Source: Acridotheres tristis
Lineage: Eukaryota; Chordata; Aves; Passeriformes; Sturnidae
Assembly: GCA_037013685.1 (NCBI GenBank)
Contig: CM072894.1
Coordinates: 29,387,529 to 29,451,528, forward strand
Direction of reading: 5' to 3'
DNA: 64,000 nucleotides
This document shows positions 1 through 12,000 of this stretch, in pieces. Each line of letters opens with the position of its first letter. The stretch's first letter is position 1. Below the pieces are notes generated by a model. That model searched no databases, was not told the DNA's origin, and saw nothing but the letters and a program-made list of their open reading frames with translations. A program made the translations under genes and the position numbers.

Positions 1-2019
1 TCCACAGAGCTCTTCAAGCACAGTCTGCAGATCCTAAATATCTATGACAGCCTTCTGCAGAAGCCTGTTTGTGTGCTGTGCTGAAGCATGGCCAATGACC
101 AGCAGCAGTTTTGCAACAAAGAATGCCTGTCCCTCCCTCATTCCACACTGCAGACAACTATATCAAGTACTGCTTTTATCTGGGGCCTTTAGCTAGGATT
201 GTAAAAAAAAGATACTGTAAATTCGAAATATTCTGCAGGAATATAAATCTCTTCCAAAGTCTTTTTGGAAGTTCTCCATACACAGAGAAGCCTTCTGAAA
301 GGCCTTCATAAATAAAGAATAATAGAACTGGGCACGTTTTCCAGAAATGCCTTTTATCTCACTAGCTGAGGGTGCTATTTTGTGTTTTATTATCTGCAAA
401 AGGAGGTGCAGTAGGCACCCAGGTTAGCACACAGCTGGGTCACAGGCAGAGAGCAGCATGGCTGACAAGTCCTGCAGCACAGGAGCTTGTTAGGCACAAA
501 GAGCAGCGTGCTGTGAACTACTCTGGGGTCTTGGCAACAGCGCAGTGAGCAGTGGACAAGTTCTATAAAATTGATTTTCCAATAGTGTTGGCATTTTAGA
601 GAGGAAAGGGAAAAGAGGCAGCAGCAGTGTGAAGCCATCGGATCACAGGCACTCTCACGTATGGAAAGGGCTTGTGCTTATCTCAAGATAGCAACAGGAT
701 ATGCAGTTTTAGGGCTGCTGTCAAAGGCATTTTTGTTTATTTATTTAGCCACTTGCAAAAGATGCTGGATTGTCAGCTCCAGGGGCTAAACTCCTTTATT
801 TATGTGCTGAAAGGTGCTGCATGGACGAATGTGGCCTGGGTTTCCTTGTGTCACTCTGCCAGCGTGGCTCAGCCCCGATCTGCTTTCCACACTCATTCAG
901 TATCTGCTGAAATAGTCACCGAGGGAGTAAACACTGCCAGCCATGGCTGTGGTTTCTGAGATATGGAGTCCAGCCCAGTCAGAAGTTTGCCAACATAACC
1001 TCATTGAATCACGTGCCAAAGAACCACAAACAGCTGGAGCATTGAAGAACCGTGACATTTAAACAAGATACTGAAAATACAAGTAATCATCATCATGTTA
1101 GAATGCATCCAAACGTGGAATTTAGAAATTAAAGACTTCCTACCATATTTTTATATACACACACCAGGCAACATCTAGGTTCAAGGGACATACTAAATAG
1201 CTAGGACACTGGTCTTCAGTGGAGTGTATTTTTCCCAGGAGTAATTTTTTTTCAGTGGTGGCTTCTGGTGAGAAGCAAGGACAGTGTGGAGCCTGAAGGT
1301 ACACAGGGAATGTACATGAATGCATTCTAGTCCTGTGAGTGCGTGCATCTGTCATAACTGTGTCACTTGCTAAGAGTCAAAATAAGGTCAGTGCAGATGA
1401 GTAAGTGTATGTAAAAAAGGACAGGGAGGAAATTTGTGTCAAATCAAGCTAAAAATAGATGGCTGAGTGGATGAGGAAAATGGCATAAGAAATGCAAACA
1501 GAAAAACTGCAGTCTGAGAATGAAAGCAGCCTTGCACAAGAAGGTTTTTCTGGGCTTGATTGAAAATATTCTAAATATATGTGTCATTGAAGTTAGAATG
1601 AAAATTAATGTACTTGAGTTTGGAGCTTCACAGTTTGTCCCCCCATGAAACTCAGATTCTCTCCCTTCCTACCTCCCTCCCTCCTTTTCCCTCTCCTTCT
1701 CCATTCCCTTTATGGCATCTCAGATCCAAAAGGAAGGAGAAGATTCTAGGAACTGCACTTGAAAGCTTCTGCCCAGGATCTCAGGGGTTTTTGTGTAGTC
1801 ATTAGCAGGCAATCAGAGTGACATTTTGCAATACTGTTCACTGAATTTATTTTAATTGGCACTATATTTGTAGAAATACAGACTTTCTACTTAGGCCTAC
1901 AAAAAATATCAACAACTCATTTTAGATTATTGTGAGATAGGGCAATAACCCACCCTGTTTTGCCCTTCAGTGTAGAAAGGCAGAGTGTGAACCCTTCAGG
2001 CACACATCTTGGGGTGGTG
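1..2019. other. Intergenic, no gene seen
   Basis: Unique-looking DNA with only short chance ORFs on both strands, plus the pyrimidine tract at 1655. No exon, RNA gene or recognisable retroposon was found. Confidence 0.7.
1655..1711. repeat. Polypyrimidine tract
   Basis: Almost uninterrupted C/T over about 57 bp with CTCC and CCCT units. It is low-complexity DNA that could adopt triplex (H-DNA) structure; no function is inferred. Confidence 0.75.
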
Positions 2020-2094
2020 CTGTGCAGGCTCAGGAGTTGGACTCAATGATCCTTGTGGGTCCCTTCCAACTCAGGATATCCTATGAATCTATGA
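2020..2094 (+). mobile_element. CR1 LINE 3' end, short fragment
   Basis: GAGTTGGACTCAATGATCCT leads into GGGTCCCTTCCAACTCAGGA and the tail CTATGAATCTATGA. This is the canonical CR1 3' terminus with its short repeated-octamer tail. Only the last 75 or so bases are clear; the 5' limit is approximate. Confidence 0.9.
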
Positions 2095-3524
2095 ACAAGG
2101 CTACTCCTGCAAGGTTTACAGTCCAGAGAGAGCAGCAGATTCCTCTGCAGGTAGTAGAAAGAAATAGCACACACAGAGTGTGATCCTTGTGCTCATTTGA
2201 TGCATCTATTTTAAGTTTAAAAATTGTCTTCTGGAGAGGCCTGTTTCTTTCCTTCACCTGTTGCAGATGGAAAAGGTGCCAAACTTCATAGACATCTAAC
2301 TTTTAGGCCTCAGAATAAGGAGATAATGATGTTATCCTGTGTAATTTGTTCAATAGCACAGGTTATCTGGGTCAGTGTTGAGGAATGTTTGTGTTGCAGC
2401 AGTCTCAGGAACTTCTGTCAGACAGCAGTCACTGCTGGCATTGACAGTGCTGGGAAGGGCACATTACAGAGTAGTTTGAAAAATGTCTATTTCTCTTAGC
2501 CAACGGAAATCTGCAAATTTACTGTGACAATTCAAATATCACAAGTTCTCATTTCCAACAAATATTTCCATTTTGCAGCATTCAGCTTCCTCACAAATTT
2601 GACCTTTCCCTCAGAAAGCACAAGATGCAAATGCAAAAATAAAGGAACCAAGAGCTCACTTAGAAACACAATTTTCCATTAGAAGCAGTTTTAATGGAAT
2701 ATATTCCATCAGCTGGAGTTGGTTTTGACAGTCAGTAAGCAATTCTGGTGCCTAAACACAGCATTGATGGTCTGTCTTAGAAATGCTTTAAGGCATCCAG
2801 GACACCTGCATGGAGCTGGGGATGTGACAGCCACCTGCAAGAGCCTTACCTTGGTGAGACTGGGCTGGGGCTGGGGAGGGACACTCCAGGGCATCTGGAA
2901 TAGCATTTCACACCCTGTGGCTGCACAATTAGTCTCAGAATCTCTACCATTTCAGACAATAAAACATCCCATCTGATGCCATTACTAATGGGCTGTCAGA
3001 GCCTGATAAAGGAGAGGGAGCAGCGGCACAGTGCCCTTGAATCTCACCCTAAATTCATGACACTCTTTTGGCCCCTTCTGGTTATTTTGCGCCAGAGCAG
3101 CCAGAAATTCTTGCGCTGGCAACTCCGTGCTGTGACCTCCAGCAGGTGCTGAGCTCTGGGAACCAGCTCACCCACTGCCTCCATGCCAAGGGCTGGAGCA
3201 GGATGCAGGATGAAATGCAGCACTCACAGCAGGAGCCCGTGCTGTCCTGGGAGTACTCTGAGCACATGGCAGGCAGCCACAGCAAGCTCAGCAAGAAAAG
3301 AGTGAAGTCTGGTGTTGGGCAACTGGATTGTGCAAGGAACACCGGGATAAACGGAGCGGTGCCTTGAATCAACTCTGTGTAAGTCTCCCTGAAGCTACAA
3401 AAAGACAAGGAGGATTAATAATTGTCTGAGTTAGCATTATGATATATATATTTTTTAAGTCTAAGGGTCACAGAGGCAACACTGGAGAGCCATGTGCTAG
3501 AGCAGGAAGACAGGAACATAACTG
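2095..3524. other. Intergenic, no gene seen
   Basis: The interval between two CR1 fragments. From about 2,980 to 3,400 it is somewhat GC-richer, which leaves overlapping ORFs on both strands (about 3068-3408). Neither resembles a known protein or has splice context. Confidence 0.6.
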
Positions 3525-3648
3525 GTCCAGGCTGGCTGTGGCTCTGAGCAGCCTGGCCCATGGAAGGTGTTCCTGCCCATGGAAGGGGGATTGGAAAGGG
3601 ATGATTTTTAAGGTCCTTTCCAACCCAAACCATTCTGTGGTTTTATGG
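3525..3648 (+). mobile_element. CR1 LINE 3' end, fragment
   Basis: Contains the CR1 blocks CTCTGAGCAGCCTGGCCCAT, the GGAAGGTGTTCCTGCCCATG region, and TTTAAGGTCCTTTCCAACCC followed by AAACCATTCTGTGGTTTTATG. It is in forward orientation and 5'-truncated. The region from about 3,475 to 3,525 may be more diverged CR1. Confidence 0.9.
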
Positions 3649-3992
3649 GAACATAGTATAAATGGAATTGGTATTGCAGAGTTCTCAGGCCTTTTCCTAT
3701 TTCATGATTATATTACCATTTTGGAAATAATCACTGTGAAAAGGTAAAGAATTGTCTCTTTATTCTATAGTGACACACTAGTTGGTGTCAGCAAGCAATT
3801 GTTAGGCTGCCTTGGATTTCTGAGCTACTGCTTAAACTTGACCTTTTCTGATGAAAGCAGGGGCTTAGCCATGTTGTGCAAGATTTGATGTTACTACCAG
3901 AACACAGGGTATGAACCTTCTGAACTTATATTTTAATGCAATGGCAAATGGATCTGTTAGCAGACTCAGTTACATTCTCTTCCACATCTTTC

Positions 3993-4060
3993 GAAGGTTT
4001 AATGAGGAAGATGTAAGAAGGTTTAATGAGGAAGGCTTAAGAAGGTTTAATGAGGAAGAT
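3993..4060. repeat. 24-bp minisatellite, about 2.8 copies
   Basis: The unit GAAGGTTTAATGAGGAAGAT plus four bases repeats at 3993, 4017 and 4041 with an exact 24-bp period and a few substitutions. Because 24 is a multiple of three, one + frame reads RRFNEE three times within a short ORF (3911-4108). There is no other evidence that this ORF is coding. Confidence 0.9.
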
Positions 4061-5820
4061 TTTTTTAAATTCTTATCTTTTTTAGTAGAATTATCACACA
4101 CAAGTTGAGCTAAAGTACGCAGGACTTCAGAGGTACTGAAAAGTATGTGCCCAGCTGTGTTGCTGATGTGGAACACTGAACTATGACCAGCTCAAACTGG
4201 CTCCTTGTCTTAGCCCTTTACTCCTACACTACACATTTTGAATGTGAATATCTGCTGCCATTGTAAATTTACCCCAGTGAAGAATTTGGCCTTCATGTTG
4301 CAGAGACAAAAATCTCAGTATTATATTTGTGTTTGGATTGTTCTTAGTAGGTTTTTTTGTTCTTTTTGCTCGAGTGATTCATTTATGAAACAAGATGATG
4401 AGATTCAGGTTTCTGATGGTCTTTCCATTACCCAAGAATTGAAGTACTCGGAGCAGGCCAGGACTCGTATAAAGATAAACAGACATACTCAAGGTGAACA
4501 CAAACCCTTTAAAAACAACTTGTGCCCTGTGCTATTTACCCTGCTGATCTTCTGCTGTGGATTTATGGCTGTTGTCACAGTACTTTCTTTTCTGGCCTTT
4601 CTCAGAAAAAGGCTTTTTCAAGAACTAAATTAATTAAATTCACAGAGTGTAAAACTAAAAATATTGTCCATACAGATGGGCACATATATACATGCATATA
4701 CCTACAATTAGAAACCAGTTCTTCTGGAGATTTGATCTAAATCTGGCAGATTAGATTACCTGATAATTAGTTTGTTTTGAGTTTGGATCTGCAAGGCTGA
4801 TGCTGGACTCCAGATAACATAATTACTTTGGGTAAGGCCACCAGCTTCTCATATGTGAATCCTTAGAGTCTTATGAAGATCCATTCCAAACAAATTCAAA
4901 GCCATGTGTCAGTTGCCAGATATATTATTTTTAATAAGAGAATTTCTTGCACCAGTCTTTTTGAGAGTAATCTGCTTATCAATTTCTGGACTCTTAGATA
5001 ATTTTCCCTCATTTGTGGTGCAGCAGAATCAAGATTGTGTTTTATTCCAATTATGACATTTTAGCTATATATTATTAGAGACTTTAAAAGTAGTTTTACA
5101 TGCTTGTAGCCAGAACATGGGCCAAAATGAGTAATGTTTTGCCATTTCTGCTGCTTCTGAAAAAGTGATCTTAACTTCAGCACCAGCAGTGATGTTACAT
5201 CTTATACCTTCAGATGAAACTTGGTCTCTTGTGGCTGTGCTAGAAAACTGATATGTTTTCTGTTTGCTCTACAGGCAGAATTTCAGTCATCCTGGCTTTC
5301 TCTTTTTCTGCATAATAAGAAGTGTCATTCAAGGGATTTTTTTTTTATTCATAAATAAAAAATCTCATTCTCATTTGGTGTAGAGCCACTTCAGATGCTT
5401 TACTAATATTTTATTGTCTGCCTCACTTAGAAATACACTGTCTACTCAGAAACACTGTGGCTTCCCTTAGATTGTTCTATTCATTTGATTTGAGTGGACA
5501 GTAAAACATGCTTAATGACAGAGTGTCACTGATGACTAGAGAGCTTTAAAGGAAAACCATTCTGCCTCCTGGCTTTTCATTGGTTTTCATATATCTGAAT
5601 GTACCCTGCACACTCACACTGTATTTTAATGGTTTTGTTGATATATTTATGTCAATTTTTAGTGATTAAAAAATTAGAGAAAATAGGTACCCGGATGCTG
5701 AAGATTAATAAACAACCTGCTATTGAGAAATGTTGGTTACATGTATTTTTGGTAAATTATTCTGTAGTACTTGGAAAACGTTGGAAAACTGAGGGAGGTC
5801 CTTTAGAAGGAAAAAAAAGT
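4061..5820. other. Intergenic, no confirmed gene
   Basis: AT-rich unique DNA. It contains one 131-codon open frame at 4238-4633 (+) with a hydrophobic C-terminal stretch; its coding status is unsupported (discussed under findings). Otherwise no feature is visible up to the microsatellite. Confidence 0.6.
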
Positions 5821-5822
5821 TA

Positions 5823-5871
<49 letters not shown>

Positions 5872-6030
5872 CTCTATCTCTCTATATCTATATCTATATC
5901 TATATCTATATCTATATATCTATATCTATATCTATATCTATATCTATATCTATATCTATATCTATATCTATATCTATATCTATATCTATATCTATATCTA
6001 TATCTATCTATATCTATATCTATATCCATC
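5821..6030. repeat. Compound microsatellite (TATC)n-(TATATC)n
   Basis: A TATC tetranucleotide array runs from 5821 to about 5870, followed by a short TCTC-interrupted join. A TATATC hexanucleotide array then continues to about 6028. Both are highly regular. The Ser/Ile/Tyr/Leu and Arg/Tyr/Asp repeat ORFs seen here on the two strands are translation of the repeat only. Confidence 0.97.
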
Positions 6031-9000
6031 GACTCTGGGCATAGATTAAAGAGATGACTGAGAAATTCCAGTCTGTGGTTTGTATCAAGGGTGGGAGTTG
6101 GTGGAATACCTGGATTGGTAACAAATGACATTTCTTCCTCTCAGGTGGGAGTTTGCCACGTTGCAGAGCCTGGTACAAAGCCAGCATCTCTTGTGTTCCC
6201 TTTTGGCTCACACAGTGCACAGGTCTTGTGTGCTGTACAGGGATAAGGTGTTATTTACATTTGTTTTCCTTTTTTCACTCTTCCTAGTCAAGCAGAGGTG
6301 TAAGTGACTGTAATTCCTCTCTCCATTAACTAGATGTGACACTTCAGCAACTTTTGTCTGACATACATCTGGTTTTCTGGAGCCCCTTATCCTGAGGGAT
6401 CTACTGGACCTTCAGATGCCCTTCAGGTATTAGATACCCACTGTATGATTTTCAAGATAACTCAGGAGGTGTTTCTTTCTTTCTAAAGTGCAGGTAGGGG
6501 ATTTTTTTCCTGTTTATCACATAGTCAGGTACTACAAGATGGATATGGTGTAAAATAGAAATGCATTGGGAAGTAGCAATGATGGCAGCACAGGTGAGGC
6601 AATTAAATGAACAGTGTTGGAGAGGGGTGATACTGGATGCTCAGAATGTTACAGCTCTCCACCTTTTAAAATTACATACACTATTTACAACACCTCTTGG
6701 CTGAGTAAGAATTTATTTATGTTGCTGCATGTGCAGCTAAATGTTAACTATGATGTCATGCAGTTCTGCTCTGTCTCTGGGTGAAGTGTGAGTGGAGAGA
6801 CGAACAGAACTTCCTTCTGTGACATTCCCATCTGCAGATACACATGAACTGATAGAAATAACCTTTTGTAATACCCACAATTTTCTGTAGTTCTAATTTT
6901 TATTGTGCCTGCTGCCTGAAAGATGATAAGACTTATTCATAAATTCACACTCCAGTGGTTTGATAAATATATAACAGTCTGAAAAGGAGTTTCTTGGTGC
7001 GGTGCATGTTATTTATCAGGTTTCAGTTTTCCTTGGGTTTGGCCCTAAGGTTTGTTGTTGGTTTTTTGTGGGGTTGTTTTTTGTTTTTTTTTTTATTTTG
7101 ACATTTTTGGCTGACTTCTCTTCCTACTAAGAGCCACAAAGAAAAATAGCCCTTGGGACAACTAAAACTAAATTCTTTGTGACAAAAAATATGTTTATAT
7201 ACCTTTATTATATTATCTCTCCCTCTCTATCTGATAAATGAGGAGGCGAGAATATTGTAAAGTGATATTCTATAGCAGGCACAACGCTTATCAGTTACTT
7301 TCCTTTGACCTTCTGCCTTAGAAAATTAATTCACTTGAGCTGTTCGTACACTAGAACATTAGGAAAAAAATAATGTTAGCACTGGTGAATATAATCTCTG
7401 CAGGAAAGCTGGGCAATTATTCAATGGTCTAATCTTATCTCTTGTTTCATTTTTATATGGCAAGTCTACATTTAAAGTATTAGATATACTGTGCTTCTGC
7501 TCAGTACCATCAAACCCCAGTAAATAAACGCTGCTAAGTGCCACCATGAGTGAAGGAGCTTATAATGAGAAGTGTGAGCAGCCCTGTGCACCATTCATCA
7601 TTCTGTTCAGGCCCATATTGGGGCTCTTTTTATCAGCACTATTCGGAGCAGTGTCATCACCTCTGGTATAAATCTTCTGTCAGTGTCTGTCGTCCCCGTG
7701 CCCTATTAAACTCATGCTCTCACATAATCACTGAATGACCTTTGGATGTCTTTCATTAACCTCTGACCTGAACCCTGCTGCCTTCTTGTTGGTAGGTAAA
7801 TCTATAACATGACATTTGCTTATGACTCAACCTTTATCCTTGCTTAATAGTTGTGCCTTTCAATTTTTTATTTTTTTTTTGTTCTGGAGCAAAAAGATAG
7901 TTACAATCTTGAGGCACAGCTTGGATTTTAAAGGTTGGAACACAATATTCACCTAAGTGTCTCCTAATAGACTTTCTAATGTTTTTTCACAACTGCATAT
8001 TGAATCTTATCAGTTGTAAACTGATGCAGGATGTTAGCCTCTCAAGTAATAATTTCATTTCTGATAGAAGTTTTCTTTCCCTCAGTTATTTTCTTCTTGC
8101 TGTGTTTACCTAATCAGGGATTAAAGATTGATTTAATTCAAATTCAGTTGTGCAGCTGTGCCACAGCTTAGCCTAAAATTCCTGATCCTGCAGATGAGGA
8201 TAGCTACTACACAGGAATAATGATAATAAAAATAAGGCAAGATTTTGTTCCCATGAGGACCAAGTGGGCTGGAAAGTAGTTCCTGCAGTGCTCTCTCTGT
8301 GTTGCCGATGTCTTACTGCAAAGCCTTGGTCAAGCTACTTGCTTTTCCTATGACTCATTTACCTCACTTGTAAAACGGGCCATGGTAAAACTGTGCCTGC
8401 AGAATAAAACATGAAAAATTGCTTCTATTTACCTCTTGTGTGCTCGGGAGCCAGGCTGATGCTCTTATTAACCCTGCTCAGCTAAGTGTGTGTTCAGAGT
8501 TGAAAGCACACTGAATTATATTTCTCCCCCTTCAGCCTTCCCTCCCCCCTGTGAATGAGCCTCTAGTTACTCTTAACTATAATTACTACCAATTAACTAA
8601 AATTCTTAGCAATTGTAGTGCTGCAAACCCATTGATGGAAGGGATTCCTGGCAGTGAACAGGAAAGGAAGCAATTGGGGTTTGTGCAGGCACTGGAATGA
8701 GGGGTTTGTGGAAAAGGAAGGAGTGGCTGCTGTTCCCTTGGCAAGGGTTGGAGGAACAGGCTCAGCCTCTGATGGGAAATGAGACAGGGAATGCATGTGG
8801 CATCAGAGAAGCTCAGGGAACATAAAATGTGAGTATTGAGGGTGAGTGAGATTGTGGGGAGAGAGCAGAGTGTGATGGAGGTCTGTCTGCAAGGTGCTGT
8901 GGTGCTGATACAGTCTTTGGAGTGACCAGAAGAGCACAGGGCTTCCTGTGGGAAAAACAGGGTGAAAATATGAGTGAAGGTAGAAGGATGCTCTTGTAAT

Positions 9001-12000
9001 TCTCTACTAAAGTGCTGTAAATTATCCTGAAACAATGGTATAGAAATAGTAAGAAATTAGATGGCTTTATCTTCTGAATTTTATACATATATTTAATAGG
9101 AATATTTTAGCAGAATTGTGTATATATAAAAATTTCAACTAATTTATGTAATGGTGACAGTGTTTCCTGCTCCATATAATGCACACACACTCATTAAATC
9201 TGTCTTGATTTTGCTACGCAGGAAGCTAAAGCAAAATGCCAGCAGTTTGTTCCTGAAATTTTCTTTTACTGTATTCAGGAATGGCAAGCATGTTATGCTT
9301 CTCTTTCCTGTTTTGGTGTGAGGCTGTCTCCTCACAGCTGGAAGGCCCATCTCTTCTCAGCTTGTGATCAAGCACCATCAAAATGGAGACAATTTCAGGG
9401 AATTGGGAATGAACAGATAAGCAATTTGTCTCTTTTTTAACTTACAGTGTTTTGATCTAGCATTTCTCCCTGTTTTTATCAGTGTTGCCCTCATTTCTCC
9501 TTTTTCTCTCTCATTTTCTTCTATGCTTGGGTTTGTGTTTTTTGATATCAAGGGCAAAAACCCCCAATGTTGATATTTTTCACGTCACAAAATACCTGGA
9601 AGAGGTTACAAAGGAAACTGTACCAAAGCCCAGCTGCCAGCAGATACCCATCCCTGGTGTTAGCTGACAGCTGTAACTCCTCTGCCTCTCTGAAAAGAGA
9701 GGTTGTTCCTGGCACCAGCCATCTCCACTGGAAGGTGACAACTCCACATGTGCCTGGGACTGGTGTGCTCTGAATTGCTCAGGCATTGTCTGAAACAGCA
9801 TCATCCTCCTCGTGGTGTGTGGGCTCTGGATACAGGGAAGTGGCTGCAGAGGTGACAGTGGCAGTGTTTGCACCGAGCTCACTGTCACTCCTGGAGCTCA
9901 GGGTAAACACTGAGGAGTGCAGTGGAGTTGGTGGTAAATCAAACCACGGGCTGGTGAGATGGCAGCTCCAAAACAGAGTGCACACAAATGTCCTGGCAGG
10001 AGGCTGTTGCTAGGTCCATCTGTTCTCGTTGGCAAAGGGAAGAAGCTGGGCAGCACATAATGTGGTACCAGCCCCTGGGTCATCAGGGCCTATTAATGCC
10101 CTTGGGACACTGACCCAAAGCCCTGCAGTGACAGCGAGGTAGGGACAGGGAGCAGGGAACCACAGAACATGTGATGGAAAGGTCATTTCCCTCATATGTG
10201 CCTAGTGCCAGTCTTCACTTGGGCCCAGCATCCCTGGTGGTGCCCATGCTGTGGCCTGCTACCTGAGCACAGGTTTACTGGACAGGGATCTGTTATGTCA
10301 GGTTTCATTTGAGCTGTTATAACTCCAAATTATGGTAACACTAGTGACATTAGCAATGAGCTACAACAGTACTCTGGAGCTCTAGCTCTGGATCAGAATT
10401 ATATTGTGCTAGGCACAGCAAAGCCCTTTCCATCACCACTGGAGAGTGGGATGAATAAAATCACAAAAGGATGGGAATAGAATTACAAAATAAAGGACTG
10501 CCTCTCTCTACTTTTTATTTGGATTTACAAATACATTTGGAAATGATTGTCAGGATTGAATTTGGCAAAATGTAGTTGAGAACTTCTGGGGAAAAAAATG
10601 TATTTTGAGGAGAAATGTATAAAATAAGTCTCTTAGACGGCTCAGTCCCACAAACCTGAGTGTGCTTTCGACCTGGCCATGGCAAAGCAGTAGATTTTCT
10701 GCTTTGATGACAACAACTGAGAGGATTTTGGATGACGGCAGCAAAGAAACACAAAGGAATGGTTAATTGTGTGACCCACAGGGAACACTGGAAGACATTA
10801 ATGGGAATAAAGAGGCCATATTTCCATAAGTGACCATTAGTCTTCTGCAAATGTTCCTTGAAATATAAAGGAATGATTTTCTCTCTCCAATTAATCATCC
10901 TAGAAATCCTCCTTCGTGTAATCTTGAAAACACGGGAGAGGACTTAGTATCAGTAAATGTTGCCAGATGTACAAAATGGCAGAGTAATGTGTTGTATAAA
11001 ATGATTTTGGGTGGCAGAAACTGGATAGAAAGCCAAGAATACTGCACCAATATTTGAGCTTTTCTGCGAGAGGCGTTTCCAGCCTCGGGAGGGAGCACTG
11101 GATAATTTATAGGTTAACATTTTCTTTTTATGTGAATAGCATTTTTTCTCATTTATAGTTAATTAGGTTAAGCATGCATGGGGAGTGAGGGAGGAAAGAC
11201 TTTCAGAGAGAATCTAAACGATTAGTAATTTGAATGAAGTAAAAGAATCTGCTAAAGGATGTAGCTGTGGAATTAAATATGTTGCTATAACAAGTGTATG
11301 TATCAGATAGGAATTGTAAAGGTTCTTACATTAATTATAGCAGCAGCATAAAAAGAGGTAGAGCATATTTACAGATTTGGCACATGGATTCTTTTCCCAA
11401 GTAGCTGGTGTTTCATTTTACTAGAGGAGGAGAAACTATTTGTCCCACCATCTCACAGGTTTATATCTTTTGCACACATTTCTTGTCTCGGGGGTTTTGG
11501 TTCATGTGCAGGATCAGTTAAGGTGAATTACAAAGTAAAATGAACATTCCCTTAACCACTGAGTTTCTTCAAATCTTTTTTCCTATATAAAATTTTCTTG
11601 ACACTTCCTGGTTGGATGAATATTTTTTTGGCAGATTTTGTGTGTCCATCTCTACTCAGGGACCAGAACAGTTTCATATAGGTCCCTCTAAAAATTTTGC
11701 ACCATATCTAGTCTGGGGCAGACTTTTATGCAGACGCTCAAATGGCTCAGGGTGTTGAAATCACCTGGGCTGCAGTTTGTTTACTGGTGCACAGACCTGT
11801 CAAATCCAGCATGTTGATGGTGAGGCTTACACCGTGGGTTGGCATCTCCCACCATGAGAGTGGTGCAGTTCTACTTTGCAGCTCTGCATCACAGGCTCTG
11901 TCCCATCCTGATGTCCCATATCCCTGGGGGAGACTGGCTGGTTTCAGCCCCAAGCCTGGCTTTTCACTTTCTGCCTCTGTTGAGTGATCCAGAGCATAGA

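Noticed and set aside
5599..6131. Tyr/Leu/Ser/Ile-repeat and Arg/Tyr/Asp-repeat ORFs on both strands
   Set aside because: Pure translation of the TATC/TATATC microsatellite.
8586..9088. 149-codon minus-strand ORF rich in Ser, Pro and Leu
   Set aside because: No recognisable family, no start or splice context, and a neighbouring frame on the same strand is equally open. Judged a chance ORF.
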